From assembly GCF_014195095.1 (NCBI RefSeq), contig NZ_JACIBC010000002.1:248001-312000 (forward strand): a DNA stretch of 64,000 nt, in the 5' to 3' direction. Origin of the DNA: Rhizobium sp. BK602 (GTDB lineage: Bacteria; Pseudomonadota; Alphaproteobacteria; Rhizobiales; Rhizobiaceae). Shown here piece by piece: positions 1 to 8,634 of this stretch. The translations under genes and the position numbers were made by a program. The notes beneath the pieces are model-generated. The model was not told where the DNA came from and made no database searches. It was given only the letters and a program-made list of their open reading frames with translations. The number at the start of each line of letters is the position of its first letter. Position 1 is the stretch's first letter.

Positions 1-923
1 AGATGGTTGGTCCAGTCGCCCATGGTCGGTTCCCACTCCGCGATCTCGCCCTTCAGCGCGCCGTTCATGAACTGGCGGAAGGTGACATGGGTGCAATCAT
101 GATAGCGACCGTCGCGGACGACGAAATACATCGGAACGTCGAGCGCCCATTTGACATAGTCCTCAAAACCGAAATCGTCGCGGAAGGTGAAGTCGAGCAG
201 GCCGCCGCGCTGGTTGTCGGTATCGCGCCAGATCTCGCCGCGCCAGGAGGAGAGGCCGTTCGGCTTGCCCTCGGTGAAGGGCGAGGAGGCGAAGAGCGCG
301 GTTGCCAGCGACTGCAGCTTCATCGACACCCGCATCTTGCGGCGCATATCCTCTTCCGAGGAAAAGTCGAGGTTCACCTGGATGGTGCAGGTACGGTACA
401 TCATGTCGAGGCCCTCGGTGCCGACCTTCGGCATGTAACGGCTCATGATGTCGTAACGCGATTTCGGCATGCGCGGCGTCTCGGCCAGCGTCCATTTCGG
501 GCTGCCGCCGATGCCGAGGAAGCCGATGCCCATCGGCTCGGCGATGTCCCGCAGCGTCGCCAGGTGCTGGTTGGATTCCTTGCAGGTCTGGTGAATGGTT
601 TCGAGCGGCGCGCCCGAAAGTTCGAACTGGCCGCCTGGCTCGATGGAGATCGCGCCCATGCCGGTCGGCTCGGCGAGCCCGATGATGTTGCCGCGGTCCA
701 GGATCGGCTCCCAGCCGCTCTTTTTCTGCAGGCCGTTCAGAAGCGCGGAAATGCTGGCTTCGCCGGCATAGGGCACGGGGCTGTTGTCGGCGCGGAAGAA
801 CACGAATTTCTCGTGCTCCGTGCCGATGCGGAATTGCTCCTTCGGCTTGTTGCCGGCGGCCAGATAGGCCGTCATGTCCGAGACCGAGGAGAGCGGAGTC
901 TGGTCGGTGGTATCGCGCGCCAT
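1..923 (-). CDS. gshA: Glutamate-cysteine ligase (partial, 5' part)
   Basis: This gene makes gamma-glutamylcysteine from glutamate, cysteine and ATP, the first step of cytosolic glutathione synthesis. The start codon is at 921-923 on the reverse strand, with an AAGG Shine-Dalgarno about 8 bases upstream. About 307 residues are visible before the window edge. Landmarks typical of the plant/alphaproteobacterial type are RIGTEHEKF (residues 32-40), the glycine-rich stretches MGIGFLGIGG and GGQFELSG, and MYRTCTIQVNLD. The family is usually about 450 residues, so the C-terminal third lies outside the window. It is divergently oriented from the LysE-type gene. Family assignment is secure; there is no sign of damage in the visible part. 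Confidence 0.93.
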   Translation of the reverse strand, partial: MARDTTDQTPLSSVSDMTAYLAAGNKPKEQFRIGTEHEKFVFFRADNSPVPYAGEASISALLNGLQKKSGWEPILDRGNIIGLAEPTGMGAISIEPGGQFELSGAPLETIHQTCKESNQHLATLRDIAEPMGIGFLGIGGSPKWTLAETPRMPKSRYDIMSRYMPKVGTEGLDMMYRTCTIQVNLDFSSEEDMRRKMRVSMKLQSLATALFASSPFTEGKPNGLSSWRGEIWRDTDNQRGGLLDFTFRDDFGFEDYVKWALDVPMYFVVRDGRYHDCTHVTFRQFMNGALKGEIAEWEPTMGDWTNH

Positions 924-1166
924 GGTATTACCTTGATCTCGGAAACAAGCCCGCGCAAGCCACGGGCCGATTGGAAGGGTGATTGCAGCGGATTGACGTA
1001 CGGTGCAAGTGAATTTCTTTCAAGAGCCGTTCAAAAAAATAGGATCTTGTATCTCGGGGGTGCCTCGCGATGGTGCCATCCGGCGGTGCACTTGCACAAG
1101 CGTTCAAGACGGCTCGCCATTCCCGTGGATAGTTTTGCTTCGACAGTCAAAAAGCGGAGCATATCA

Positions 1167-1775
1167 ATGTTCGATGAAATGGGTCTTCGTCCCATCTTGA
1201 CGCTGCTCCTGGCGTCGCTGGTGATCATGGGCACTCCTGGCCCGTCGACGATCAGCGCGACGGCGGTGGGCGCGGCCTATGGTTTCCGACGATCGCTTGG
1301 CTACGTGTCCGGCCTCATCGCCGGCACGGTTGCTGTACTCCTGGCCGTGGCGGCGGGCGTCGTCGCTTTTCTGCTGTCCGTGCCACATGGCGCGCTCGTG
1401 CTGACAGTGGTTTCGGCAGCCTATATCCTCTATCTCGCTGTCAAGATTGCTAAGGCACCACCGCTGGCGCCCCGTGACGATCAGGTCGTCGCTCCCGCGT
1501 TTTTTGGCGGCCTCCTGCTGGCGATCGCCAATCCGAAAGCCTATCTGGCGATTGCGGCCGTCTTCGCCGGTGTCAGCCTGTTTCAGGATCGGCGGCTCGA
1601 TGCGACGGTCAAGATCGCACTGCTGACGGGAATGATCGTCGCCATCCATATGATATGGCTTCTTGTCGGTGCCGCGCTCTCGCGCTTCCTTCAGTATCCG
1701 ACCATTTCGCGGGCGGTGAATATCTCTCTGGCCACCCTGCTGATCGTTGCCACGGTATTTGCCGTAGTTGGCTGA
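1167..1775 (+). CDS. LysE/RhtB-family amino acid exporter
   Basis: The 202-residue protein is highly hydrophobic with about six predicted membrane segments, as in LysE/RhtB exporters that expel amino acids or derivatives from the cytoplasm. The family signature GTPGPSTISATAVGAAYG lies near the N-terminus, and a second conserved stretch, LLAIANPKAYL, lies in the middle. I chose the ATG at 1167 because it starts just before the first hydrophobic helix and has GGAG upstream; the reading frame is open far upstream only because it is antisense to gshA. The substrate cannot be deduced. It is a single gene with no obvious operon partner. Confidence 0.85.
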   Translation: MFDEMGLRPILTLLLASLVIMGTPGPSTISATAVGAAYGFRRSLGYVSGLIAGTVAVLLAVAAGVVAFLLSVPHGALVLTVVSAAYILYLAVKIAKAPPLAPRDDQVVAPAFFGGLLLAIANPKAYLAIAAVFAGVSLFQDRRLDATVKIALLTGMIVAIHMIWLLVGAALSRFLQYPTISRAVNISLATLLIVATVFAVVG

Positions 1776-2013
1776 TGGCCTGCTTATGGCACCTCAGGAG
1801 AACGACGGGTCTCTGCCGACCAACTGGGGCCAGCCTGCGATCTGGACCGTTCGTCGCGAGTCCTGGCGCCTCAAGAACCGCTCTTAGAGCGAAGGCCGAA
1901 GATGTTCGTCCCTCGCGCTCGGCCCACCCCTTTTATAAACCCGGTCAGCATCGGGCAGGCCAAGCGCTAATCTACATCATAGCGGAAGAGAAAATTGGAC
2001 AAGTAAATGCGGC
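1776..2013. other. Intergenic region, no recognised gene
   Basis: No coding signal is convincing here. Open frames crossing this stretch have no ribosome binding site and no recognisable product. Together with 2107-2273 it forms an unusually AT-rich gap compared with the rest of the window. Confidence 0.4.
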
Positions 2014-2106
2014 TCACTTGTTCATGTCTTCGACCACCCAGCGGAAAAATAAAACGACGATGGCAGCAAACAGTAACAACGGCATTATCTTGGGCAAATC
2101 AAGCAT
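2014..2106 (-). CDS. Possible 30-residue single-span membrane peptide
   Basis: A short frame encodes 30 residues: a polar N-terminus (MLDLPK), a continuous hydrophobic stretch from about residue 7 to 21 (IMPLLLFAAIVVLFF), then a charged tail RWVVEDMNK. This layout is typical of small inner-membrane peptides. An AGAG motif sits about 10 bases before the ATG at 2106. I do not recognise a family. It lies alone in an AT-rich gap and could be spurious, but the hydrophobic core and charged end are unlike a random frame. Conservation in relatives would settle it. Confidence 0.4.
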   Translation of the reverse strand: MLDLPKIMPLLLFAAIVVLFFRWVVEDMNK

Positions 2107-2273
2107 ATCATGGCTCTCTAATTTTACATCTGCATCATGCAGACGAGTCATAACAATCACAGAAATATTAATGAAATTCTGCCGCCACTTTTAGAAAACT
2201 ATACAGTTAAAGTGTATCTAATGCATAAATTACTGAAGATGTTTCGTATTGGCGCATGATAATATTAATAGGT

Positions 2274-2513
2274 TTATCTGGAGGTATCCGAAGGATGAGG
2301 AGGGACTGGTCGACAACGCTCTGAAAGATCTGAGGCTGTTCGAGGTGTATGCTTGCTGTATTTGATGTGGCGGCGGTGCGAAGCCATTTCGATTGATAGA
2401 ATTGCATCGCCGATCGGCCGGTGATCATCGTCGCACAGCTTCAAGCCTGCCCAAAAGGAATATGGCTCGATCCGCGCCATCTGGTATCCGCTCGGCAGAA
2501 ACAAATCGCTCAT
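2274..2513 (-). CDS. Small hypothetical protein (79 aa)
   Basis: A 79-residue frame starts at the ATG at 2513, which has AAGAGG at good spacing upstream. The first half (MSDLFLPSGYQMARIEPYSF) looks protein-like. The second half is rich in His, Arg and Ser and less convincing, so the frame may be a decayed gene. No known domain is recognised. It lies just upstream of, and on the same strand as, the low-GC stretch carrying the possible membrane peptide. Confidence 0.3.
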   Translation of the reverse strand: MSDLFLPSGYQMARIEPYSFWAGLKLCDDDHRPIGDAILSIEMASHRRHIKYSKHTPRTASDLSERCRPVPPHPSDTSR

Positions 2514-2566
2514 CGCAGCCTCTTGTCGGAGGCCGTGAATTACCGTTGATTCAAATGACCAGGAGC

Positions 2567-3304
2567 CTAGTTCCAATCCCCGATCGCCGCCTGAATGACC
2601 GCCATCGCCGCCACCACCGCCGTGTCGGCGCGCAAGATGCGTGGGCCGAGCGGGATGGCGGTGACGAAATCGAGACCGCGCAGCAGCGCGCGCTCTTCCT
2701 CCGAGAACCCGCCCTCCGGACCGACCAGCAGCGCCAGCTGCTTTTCTGCGACATCACGCAGCAGCGGCAGCGGGTTCTGTCCGGCATCGCCCTCGTCGCA
2801 ATAGATGATGCGGCGCTCCCTTGGCCAGCGCGCCAGCAGGTCGGTGAGCTTCACCGGCTCGGCCACCTCTGGAATGCCGAGGATGCCGCATTGTTCGGCC
2901 GCCTCGACGACATTGGCTCTCACCTTGTCGAGATTGGTGATCTTGCCCTGCACATGCTGCGTCATGACCGGCTGCAGCAGGCCGGCGCCCATCTCGACCG
3001 CTTTCTGCACGAGATAATCGAGCCGCCCGACCTTCAGCGGCGCGAAGAGATAGTGGAGATCGGAAGGGGCGGGCTGTGGCCGCGTCTCTTCGACCGGTGT
3101 CATCAGGATGCGCTTGCGCGATGGAAAGGAGAGGCGCGCCTTCCACTCGCCGTCGCGGCCGTTGAAGATCAGCAGCTCCGCGCCGTCCTCCATGCGCAGC
3201 ACGTTGGCGAGATAGTTGAACTGATCCTGATCGGCCTCGATGCCGGCATCTGCCTTGATATCCGAAACCACGAACAGCCGCTGCATGCGGAAATTGGCGC
3301 GCAT
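2567..3304 (-). CDS. rsmE: 16S rRNA (uracil-1498-N3)-methyltransferase
   Basis: RsmE methylates U1498 of 16S rRNA in the assembled 30S subunit using S-adenosylmethionine. The 245-residue protein has the usual family length: an N-terminal PUA-like part ([10 protein letters not shown]...[19 protein letters not shown]) followed by a SPOUT knot domain. The cofactor-knot motifs [13 protein letters not shown] (about residue 192) and [13 protein letters not shown] (about 217) are intact. I chose the ATG at 3304, which has AGGGAG eight bases upstream; longer upstream extensions lack support. It is monocistronic, separated from the upstream phosphate permease gene by a mosaic repeat. Confidence 0.92.
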   Translation of the reverse strand: MRANFRMQRLFVVSDIKADAGIEADQDQFNYLANVLRMEDGAELLIFNGRDGEWKARLSFPSRKRILMTPVEETRPQPAPSDLHYLFAPLKVGRLDYLVQKAVEMGAGLLQPVMTQHVQGKITNLDKVRANVVEAAEQCGILGIPEVAEPVKLTDLLARWPRERRIIYCDEGDAGQNPLPLLRDVAEKQLALLVGPEGGFSEEERALLRGLDFVTAIPLGPRILRADTAVVAAMAVIQAAIGDWN

Positions 3305-3316
3305 GGGTACTCCCTT

Positions 3317-3420
3317 GGAGCAATTCGAGGAAAAGTGCGCAGCGGTTTTCCGTCCGGAATTGCGTAAAAGCAAAGAGATGGAACAGTGCCGCGATCCCAT
3401 GGAACGCGGAACCGTTCTAG
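3317..3420. repeat. RIME/RPE-like mosaic palindromic element, copy 1
   Basis: The element starts GGAGCAATTC, has a conserved core AGCGGTTTTCCGTCCGGAAT (3341-3360), then an imperfect palindrome around 3380-3418 with arms GAACAGTGCCGCG and CGCGGAACCGTTC, and ends in CTAG. The same core recurs at 16.9, 53.6 and 55.2 kb. The reverse complement of its terminal CTAG provides the stop codon (TAG, 3417-3419) of the phosphate permease gene. Confidence 0.75.
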
Positions 3421-4955
3421 ATGAAGAGCGCGACCATAGCCCAATATACGGTGGCCGCAAGCAGGGCTGAGACAGGGACGGTGATGGCCCAGGCGGCGAT
3501 GATGGTCATGAAATGGGAGCGGCGCACGAGACGGCGGCGATGGACTTCGTCTGGATTGTGCACGTTGGCGTTGGCCGCTTCGCCGTCGGTGATTCCCGCC
3601 GCTTCCGCTTTCATTCGCATATAGGCCAGCCGGCGCTTCGAGTGGCTGGTATACCATTCACGGAAGAAGCCGACACCGAAGACCGAACCGACGGCGATAT
3701 GGGTGGAGCTGACCGGAAAACCGAACCAGGCGGCGACGATGACGGTGAGGGCCGCCGACAGCGCCACGCAATAGGCGCGCATCGGGTTGAGCTTGGTGAT
3801 CTGCTCGCCGACCAGGCGGATCAGGCGCGGACCGTAGAGCAGGATACCGACGGAAATGCCGCAGCCGCCGATCATCACCACCCAGAAGGGCGCGTTATGG
3901 CCCTCGGCACCGGCGACCACGTTCAGCGAACCGCCCAGGCTGACGCTGCGGACGATCGCCGCCAGCGGGCCGATGGCGTTGGCGACATCGTTGGCGCCAT
4001 GCGCGAAGGACATCAGCGCCGCCGAACAGATCAGCGGCAGGCGGAAAAGCTTGCGCAACGCGCTGTTCTTGTTTTCCAGTCCGACCGACTGGGCCGCCAC
4101 CAGCGGTCGCGCGGCGGCCCAGGCCAGAAGACCGACCGCGACGCCGATCATGATGTTCAGGGCGGCGGATACCGTGCCTTTCGGCGTGAGCTGCAGGATG
4201 AGATAGGCGGCAAAAGCCCCGGCCATCAGGCCGATGAGAATGGGGATCCAGTATCTGGCCGCCGCGATCTTGTCGTCGCGATAGATGATGAAGGTCTTGA
4301 TGAAGAACAGGATGCTGACGGCGATGATGCCGCCGAGAAAGGGCGTGACGACCCAACCGACGGAGATGGCCGCCAATATGTGCCAGTTGACCATCTGCGG
4401 CCCGAGCGCAGCTGCACCCGCCCCGACAACCGCGCCGACAATGGCATGGGTCGTCGAAACCGGCGCCTTCAGCCAGGTGGCGAAATTGATCCAGAGCGCC
4501 GCCGACAGGAGCGCCGCCATCATCAGCCAGGCAAGCTTGTCATTGCTGATGACGCGGTCGGTGTCGATGATATGCGTCGAAATGGTCCTGATGACGGGTC
4601 CCCCGGCGATCGTGGCACCGAGGATTTCGAAAATCGCCGCCATGACCAGCGCTTGCGTCATGGTGATGGCGCGGGCGCCGACCGCGGCGCCGACATTGTT
4701 GGCGACGTCCTTGGCGCCGATATTCATGGCCATGTAGCCGGCCAGCGCCGCGGCGGCGATGACCAGCGTCGCGCCCGGACGGTCCAGCACGTAGATGCCG
4801 GTGAAGAACATGACGAGGCCGAGGAAGATCAGGCCGAGACCGGGAGCGATCAGTCGCTTCGTGACATGATTTGCCGCGTCCTCGACATAGGTGAATTTGT
4901 CGAGATCCTTGTCGAGTGTCGGTTTTGTCGGTATCGCCGGTCGGTCTTCGGGCAT
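3417..4955 (-). CDS. pit: Inorganic phosphate transporter, PiT family
   Basis: This 512-residue polytopic membrane protein is a PiT-type low-affinity phosphate/cation symporter. Both halves of the signature duplication are present: [14 protein letters not shown] (residues 80-93) and [14 protein letters not shown] (317-330), with the STTH motifs that follow each repeat. A cytoplasmic N-terminal extension of about 35 residues precedes the first helix. Rhizobial pit is often co-transcribed with a PhoU-like orfA; no such gene is adjacent here, so this may be a second, orphan permease. Its stop codon falls in the end of the mosaic repeat at 3317-3420, downstream of which lies rsmE on the same strand. 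Confidence 0.92.
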   Translation of the reverse strand: MPEDRPAIPTKPTLDKDLDKFTYVEDAANHVTKRLIAPGLGLIFLGLVMFFTGIYVLDRPGATLVIAAAALAGYMAMNIGAKDVANNVGAAVGARAITMTQALVMAAIFEILGATIAGGPVIRTISTHIIDTDRVISNDKLAWLMMAALLSAALWINFATWLKAPVSTTHAIVGAVVGAGAAALGPQMVNWHILAAISVGWVVTPFLGGIIAVSILFFIKTFIIYRDDKIAAARYWIPILIGLMAGAFAAYLILQLTPKGTVSAALNIMIGVAVGLLAWAAARPLVAAQSVGLENKNSALRKLFRLPLICSAALMSFAHGANDVANAIGPLAAIVRSVSLGGSLNVVAGAEGHNAPFWVVMIGGCGISVGILLYGPRLIRLVGEQITKLNPMRAYCVALSAALTVIVAAWFGFPVSSTHIAVGSVFGVGFFREWYTSHSKRRLAYMRMKAEAAGITDGEAANANVHNPDEVHRRRLVRRSHFMTIIAAWAITVPVSALLAATVYWAMVALFI

Positions 4956-5053
4956 GCCATTCTCTGAATCGAAACGCGTAGTTTTACGCAGTGCCGTCAG
5001 TCGGGCAATGCCCGGCGGCCGGTCCAGCGCAATTTGTCGGAGTTATTAGCAGC

Positions 5054-5563
5054 TTACTTTGACTGCGCCATGGCGATGCTGGCCGTCATCCGTGCCTGGA
5101 AGGCAAGGATGAGGTCGCGCAGCTCCGGCTCGCGGACCCGCTTGACCGCCTCGTTGCAGGAGACCCACTCGATCGAGCGCTCGCCCTTTTCCTTGAAGTT
5201 TTTGGCAAGGCTGCTGACATCAAGCGCATAAACCTGCACCCGGCAAGGCACCTGGATGCCATCCTTCAGCACCTTGTCGTAGCTGAAAGCGCCTAATGGC
5301 TCGGTTTCCACGGTCCCATGCACGCCGGCTTCTTCGTAAGCTTCGCGGGCCGCCACTTCATGCGACAGCTTGCCCGGCATCGGCCAGCCCTTGGGAATGA
5401 CCCAGCGCCCGGTGTCGCGGCTGGTCAACAGCAGAACTTCCAGCTCGCCCGTCTTCTTCCTCATCCGATAGCAGAGCGCGGCATATTGCTGTCGCGGCGG
5501 GCGCCGAAACATGAGCTGCACGTCATTTGCGATACGGCTGAGGATGGCCAAGAGTCGGGTCAC
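5054..5563 (-). CDS. NUDIX hydrolase
   Basis: The 169-residue protein carries a Nudix fold. The box runs from G59 to V81 and contains REAYEEAGV (73-81), which holds the metal-binding glutamates. At the position of the first glutamate of the consensus (GX5EX7RE) there is Lys65. The WVIPKGWPMPGK context resembles diphosphoinositol/diadenosine-polyphosphate type hydrolases of rhizobia. Such enzymes cleave nucleoside diphosphates linked to another group; the substrate is unknown. The start ATG at 5563 begins a plausible N-terminus. It is upstream of the phosphate permease gene on the same strand but about 100 bases away. Confidence 0.85.
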   Translation of the reverse strand: MTRLLAILSRIANDVQLMFRRPPRQQYAALCYRMRKKTGELEVLLLTSRDTGRWVIPKGWPMPGKLSHEVAAREAYEEAGVHGTVETEPLGAFSYDKVLKDGIQVPCRVQVYALDVSSLAKNFKEKGERSIEWVSCNEAVKRVREPELRDLILAFQARMTASIAMAQSK

Positions 5564-5816
5564 CTTTAGAGGGCTATAGTTGAGAATCTGTTCTATATTA
5601 GCATTGTGTGGAAAAATTGTGCATTCGATATGAACCCATATGGTATTTCCTCACACCTTTATTGAGTCGTCTATAGGTAAAAATGCGAGGAGTCGGCTTC
5701 TGATATTCGCCAGTGATTATGCTGTCCGCGACATTATAGGCGACTCATATGCCGCAGATGGCGCAATTGCTCCCAAGCTCTTCCTATCGAACTGGAACGC
5801 AGGCTAATTTCCCGTC

Positions 5817-6719
5817 ATGCCCGATCACCCCTCATCGCAACGTCTTCCGCCGATGAACGCGCTTCGTGCCTTCGATGCCGTTGCTCGTCGCGGCAGCATA
5901 TTGCAGGCGGCGAGCGAACTCGGCGTCGTGCGCGGCGCCGTCCGTCAACAGCTTGCCGTGCTGGAGGGTCATTTCGGCGTCGCCTTGTTCCGGCGCGATG
6001 GCCGCCGTCTGGTGCTGACGGAGAAGGGTAGGGCATTTGCCGATTCCGTCGGCATTGCTTTTGGCATTCTGGCTCGAGCTTCCGCGGCGCTCACCGCCGG
6101 CGATCGCCGCAGCATCCGCCTCGGCGTGCCGTCCGCTTTCGCCATCTGGTGGCTGATGCCGCGCGTCGGCGATTTGCAGGCCGCACTCCCCGACATCGAC
6201 ATAGATATCATTCCCATGACGACGGTCGAACCGCTCGCCCGCCATCCCGATCTCGATGCGGTGATCATGGGCGGCGAGTATCGGCCGGCGCCCGATATTG
6301 CCGCCATTCGCTTCATGGAAGACGAGTTCGGCCCGGTGGCGACGCCGCAGCTCGTGATGCGCCTTGGTCTTGCCGCCGGTGTGGAGGCGTTGGCGGGCGC
6401 TATGGTCCTCACCAGCCGTTCGGCTCCGCGTCTTTGGGATGACTGGTTCGCCGAGAGCGGCAGGGTGCCCGTCCGTTTTTCCCGCAGCCGGGAATTCGAA
6501 GATCTGCTTCTGGCCGTCGGCGCGGCTCGCTCCGGGGTCGGCGTTGCCATCGCTCCACGTACGGCGATTGACGAGGACATCGGGCGCGGTGCGCTGACGG
6601 CACCCTATGGCTTCATCCGAAGGCCGGCGGGATATAGTCTCTGCATGCGCAGCAGCGACGCGAAGGATGCGGCCCTTGCAAGGCTGGCCGAATGGCTGCT
6701 TCGGAGCGGCGGCGCCTGA
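5817..6719 (+). CDS. LysR-family transcriptional regulator (GcvA-like)
   Basis: This is a 300-residue LysR regulator with an N-terminal winged helix (residues about 13-72, LPPMNALRAFDAVARRGS and the recognition helix region GAVRQQLAVLEGHFGVALF) and a C-terminal effector-binding domain. The N-terminal wording resembles the GcvA/AmpR branch. It is followed, 141 bases later and in the same direction, by the adenosylhomocysteinase-like gene, which is a plausible target or operon partner. The 253-base gap upstream, shared with the divergent Nudix gene, is comparatively AT-rich and probably holds both promoters. Confidence 0.88.
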   Translation: MPDHPSSQRLPPMNALRAFDAVARRGSILQAASELGVVRGAVRQQLAVLEGHFGVALFRRDGRRLVLTEKGRAFADSVGIAFGILARASAALTAGDRRSIRLGVPSAFAIWWLMPRVGDLQAALPDIDIDIIPMTTVEPLARHPDLDAVIMGGEYRPAPDIAAIRFMEDEFGPVATPQLVMRLGLAAGVEALAGAMVLTSRSAPRLWDDWFAESGRVPVRFSRSREFEDLLLAVGAARSGVGVAIAPRTAIDEDIGRGALTAPYGFIRRPAGYSLCMRSSDAKDAALARLAEWLLRSGGA

Positions 6720-6860
6720 CGATCCGCTGCCCATCTGGGGCGAGGATCAAGGCGCCGATGGCAGATTTTCTGCCCTGTCGCTCATTCCTATGTCCATCGA
6801 CAGAACCCCATGTTGGGTGAGAGATCGCCGCTGAACGGAAATCGCCGTCAGGAGCGTATC

Positions 6861-8024
6861 ATGGACCAGCCTGCCTCTCTTTCCCGTATTGACTGGGTTG
6901 CCCGCAGTTGCCGCCTGCTTGCCGCCACGGCAGCGGAATTTCGCGAGACACAGCCCTTTGCCGGCTTGACGATCGGCACCGGCATCCATCTCGAGCCGAA
7001 GACGGTGGCGTTGCTGATGACGCTGCGTGCTGGCGGCGCCAGCCTCGTCTGTACCGGCAACCTCAACAGCACCCAGCCCGAAACCGTCGATTATCTGCGC
7101 GCGCGGGGCATCACCGTCTTTGCCACGCAGACCACGAATGCCGACGAGCACGGCGCCAGCCTGGATGCCATTCTTGCGCAGAAGCCGGACCTGTTGCTCG
7201 ACAATGGCGGCGATCTCTTCGCACGCGCCGCCGAGCGGCCCTATGCCGGGCTCCTGGGCGGCACGGAGGAGACGACATCCGGCCGAACGCGTCTATTGCC
7301 CCTTCGCAGCAAGCTCAATCTGCCGGTTCTCGTCATCAACGATAGCCCGATCAAGCAATTCGCGGAAAATCGGCATGCCGTCGGCCAGAGCCTGTTCGAG
7401 AGCTATCTGCGTTTCACCAATCGCTCGACCAATGGCAAACGGGTTACCGTCTTCGGCTACGGCGCCTGCGGCAAGGGAACGGCCGCCTGTTTCCGCAACG
7501 CCCATGCCTGCGTCAGCGTGATCGATATCGACCCGGTGACGGCGCTGGAAGCCCATCTCGATGGCTTTGTCACGCCGTTGCGCGAAGAGGCGATCCGTTC
7601 CGCCGATATCCTGATAACCGTCACCGGCCATCCCGCGATCATCACCGCGGCGGATCTGCCGCTGATAAAGGACGGCACGATCCTGATGAATGGCGGGCAT
7701 TTCCCGCATGAGATCGATGTGGAAGCGATCCGCGACAGCGCCGACATTGCCGGCATCGATCGCTATGAAGCCGAGCATATCGAGACTGTCCGCCTGCGAG
7801 ATGGCCGCGCTTTCCATATCCTTGGCGCTGGCCACATGGCCAACCTTGCCGGCCCGCGACCGCTCGGCAACACGGTCGAATCCATGGATCTCGGCTTTGC
7901 GTTGCAGGCCCGCTGCCTGGAACGCGTGGCAAGGGGCGGTCTCGGCAGGGAATCCTGTGTCGTCCCCGTGCCGGCGGATATCGATGCCATGGTGGCCGCG
8001 ACCTATCTCGACCTGGCGCGATAG
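6861..8024 (+). CDS. Short adenosylhomocysteinase-like NAD-binding protein
   Basis: The 387-residue protein is a divergent relative of S-adenosylhomocysteine hydrolase. Recognisable family features are the catalytic-domain patterns IHLEPKT, LLLDNGGDL and GGTEETTSG, the INDSPIK stretch with the catalytic lysine, the Rossmann motif GYGACGKG, and NGGHFPHEID. Compared with the canonical enzyme (about 430-470 residues) it lacks the C-terminal KPDHYRY tail, and the aspartate of the KSKFDN region is replaced by glutamate (KQFAEN). It may therefore act on a different thioether or be a regulatory paralogue. I chose the ATG at 6861, seven bases after GGAG; an in-frame upstream ATG lacks a ribosome binding site. 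A LysR gene lies directly upstream. Confidence 0.8.
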   Translation: MDQPASLSRIDWVARSCRLLAATAAEFRETQPFAGLTIGTGIHLEPKTVALLMTLRAGGASLVCTGNLNSTQPETVDYLRARGITVFATQTTNADEHGASLDAILAQKPDLLLDNGGDLFARAAERPYAGLLGGTEETTSGRTRLLPLRSKLNLPVLVINDSPIKQFAENRHAVGQSLFESYLRFTNRSTNGKRVTVFGYGACGKGTAACFRNAHACVSVIDIDPVTALEAHLDGFVTPLREEAIRSADILITVTGHPAIITAADLPLIKDGTILMNGGHFPHEIDVEAIRDSADIAGIDRYEAEHIETVRLRDGRAFHILGAGHMANLAGPRPLGNTVESMDLGFALQARCLERVARGGLGRESCVVPVPADIDAMVAATYLDLAR

Positions 8025-8036
8025 CGCCCCGATGAA

Positions 8037-8600
8037 TCAGGTCTCAACCAGCGCCTGCGGCAGCAGCCGGTCGTAGAGCGCGGCCATCTCGTCGCCGAAG
8101 CAGCAGAAGATGATTTCGTCGAACGCGCCGCCTTTGCTGTCCGTGACGGCGGTGCGGATGGCGATCGCTGCTGCCGGCTCGGCGGGAAAGCGGTAGATGC
8201 CGGTGGAGATGGCCGGAAAGGCGATGGTTCTGAGGCCGCGCTCCCTGGCGAGGCCCAGGCTGTTGCGATAGCAGCTCTCCAGCAGCGCTTCCTCATCATG
8301 CCCGCCGCCGTTCCAGACCGGGCCGACCGTGTGGATCACATGCCTTGCCGGCAGGCGGTATCCCCCGGTGATCTTTGCCTGCCCGGTCCTGCAGCCATGC
8401 AGCATCCGGCATTCCGCCACGAGGTCCGGCCCGGCAGCGCGGTGGATGGCGCCATCGACACCGCCGCCGCCAAGCAGGCTGCTGTTCGCCGCGTTGACGA
8501 TGGCGTCGACCGAAAGCCGGGTGATATCGCCAAGCATGACGGTGAAGCGCGTAGTCGTGTCGGAAGACAGATCGGAGCGGATGGTTTCAAGGGCGGGCAT
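8037..8600 (-). CDS. Macrodomain protein (O-acetyl-ADP-ribose deacetylase type)
   Basis: The 187-residue protein is essentially one macrodomain of the YmdB/MacroD type, which hydrolyses O-acetyl-ADP-ribose or removes ADP-ribose from proteins. The ligand-binding signature [20 protein letters not shown] (residues 24-43) is followed by [14 protein letters not shown] and, later, by ISTGIYRFP, which binds the diphosphate. I chose the ATG at 8600, which has AGGAGA upstream. It lies 34 bases downstream of a LysR gene on the same strand and converges with the adenosylhomocysteinase-like gene. The LysR-macrodomain pairing could be an operon. Confidence 0.88.
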   Translation of the reverse strand: MPALETIRSDLSSDTTTRFTVMLGDITRLSVDAIVNAANSSLLGGGGVDGAIHRAAGPDLVAECRMLHGCRTGQAKITGGYRLPARHVIHTVGPVWNGGGHDEEALLESCYRNSLGLARERGLRTIAFPAISTGIYRFPAEPAAAIAIRTAVTDSKGGAFDEIIFCCFGDEMAALYDRLLPQALVET

Positions 8601-8634
8601 GAGGCTGATCTCCTGGAGCTTGGGCGGGGTGCCC

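Noticed and set aside
3..1166. Long N-terminal extension of the LysE gene
   Set aside because: The frame is open because it is antisense to gshA; the family N-terminus begins at 1167 with a ribosome binding site.
1655..2194. A 179-residue + strand frame across the AT-rich gap
   Set aside because: It starts inside the LysE gene in another frame, changes composition along its length, and has no domain or ribosome binding site.
3513..4967. A 484-residue open frame on the + strand opposite the phosphate permease
   Set aside because: It is the antisense shadow of the pit gene, rich in Asp/Gly/Arg as expected from GC-rich codons read backwards, with no recognisable domain. The pit signatures on the other strand are decisive.
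6720..6860. A possible SAH or SAM riboswitch before the adenosylhomocysteinase-like gene
   Set aside because: I could not find the conserved core or pairing of these riboswitches in this short gap; only a normal ribosome binding site is visible.
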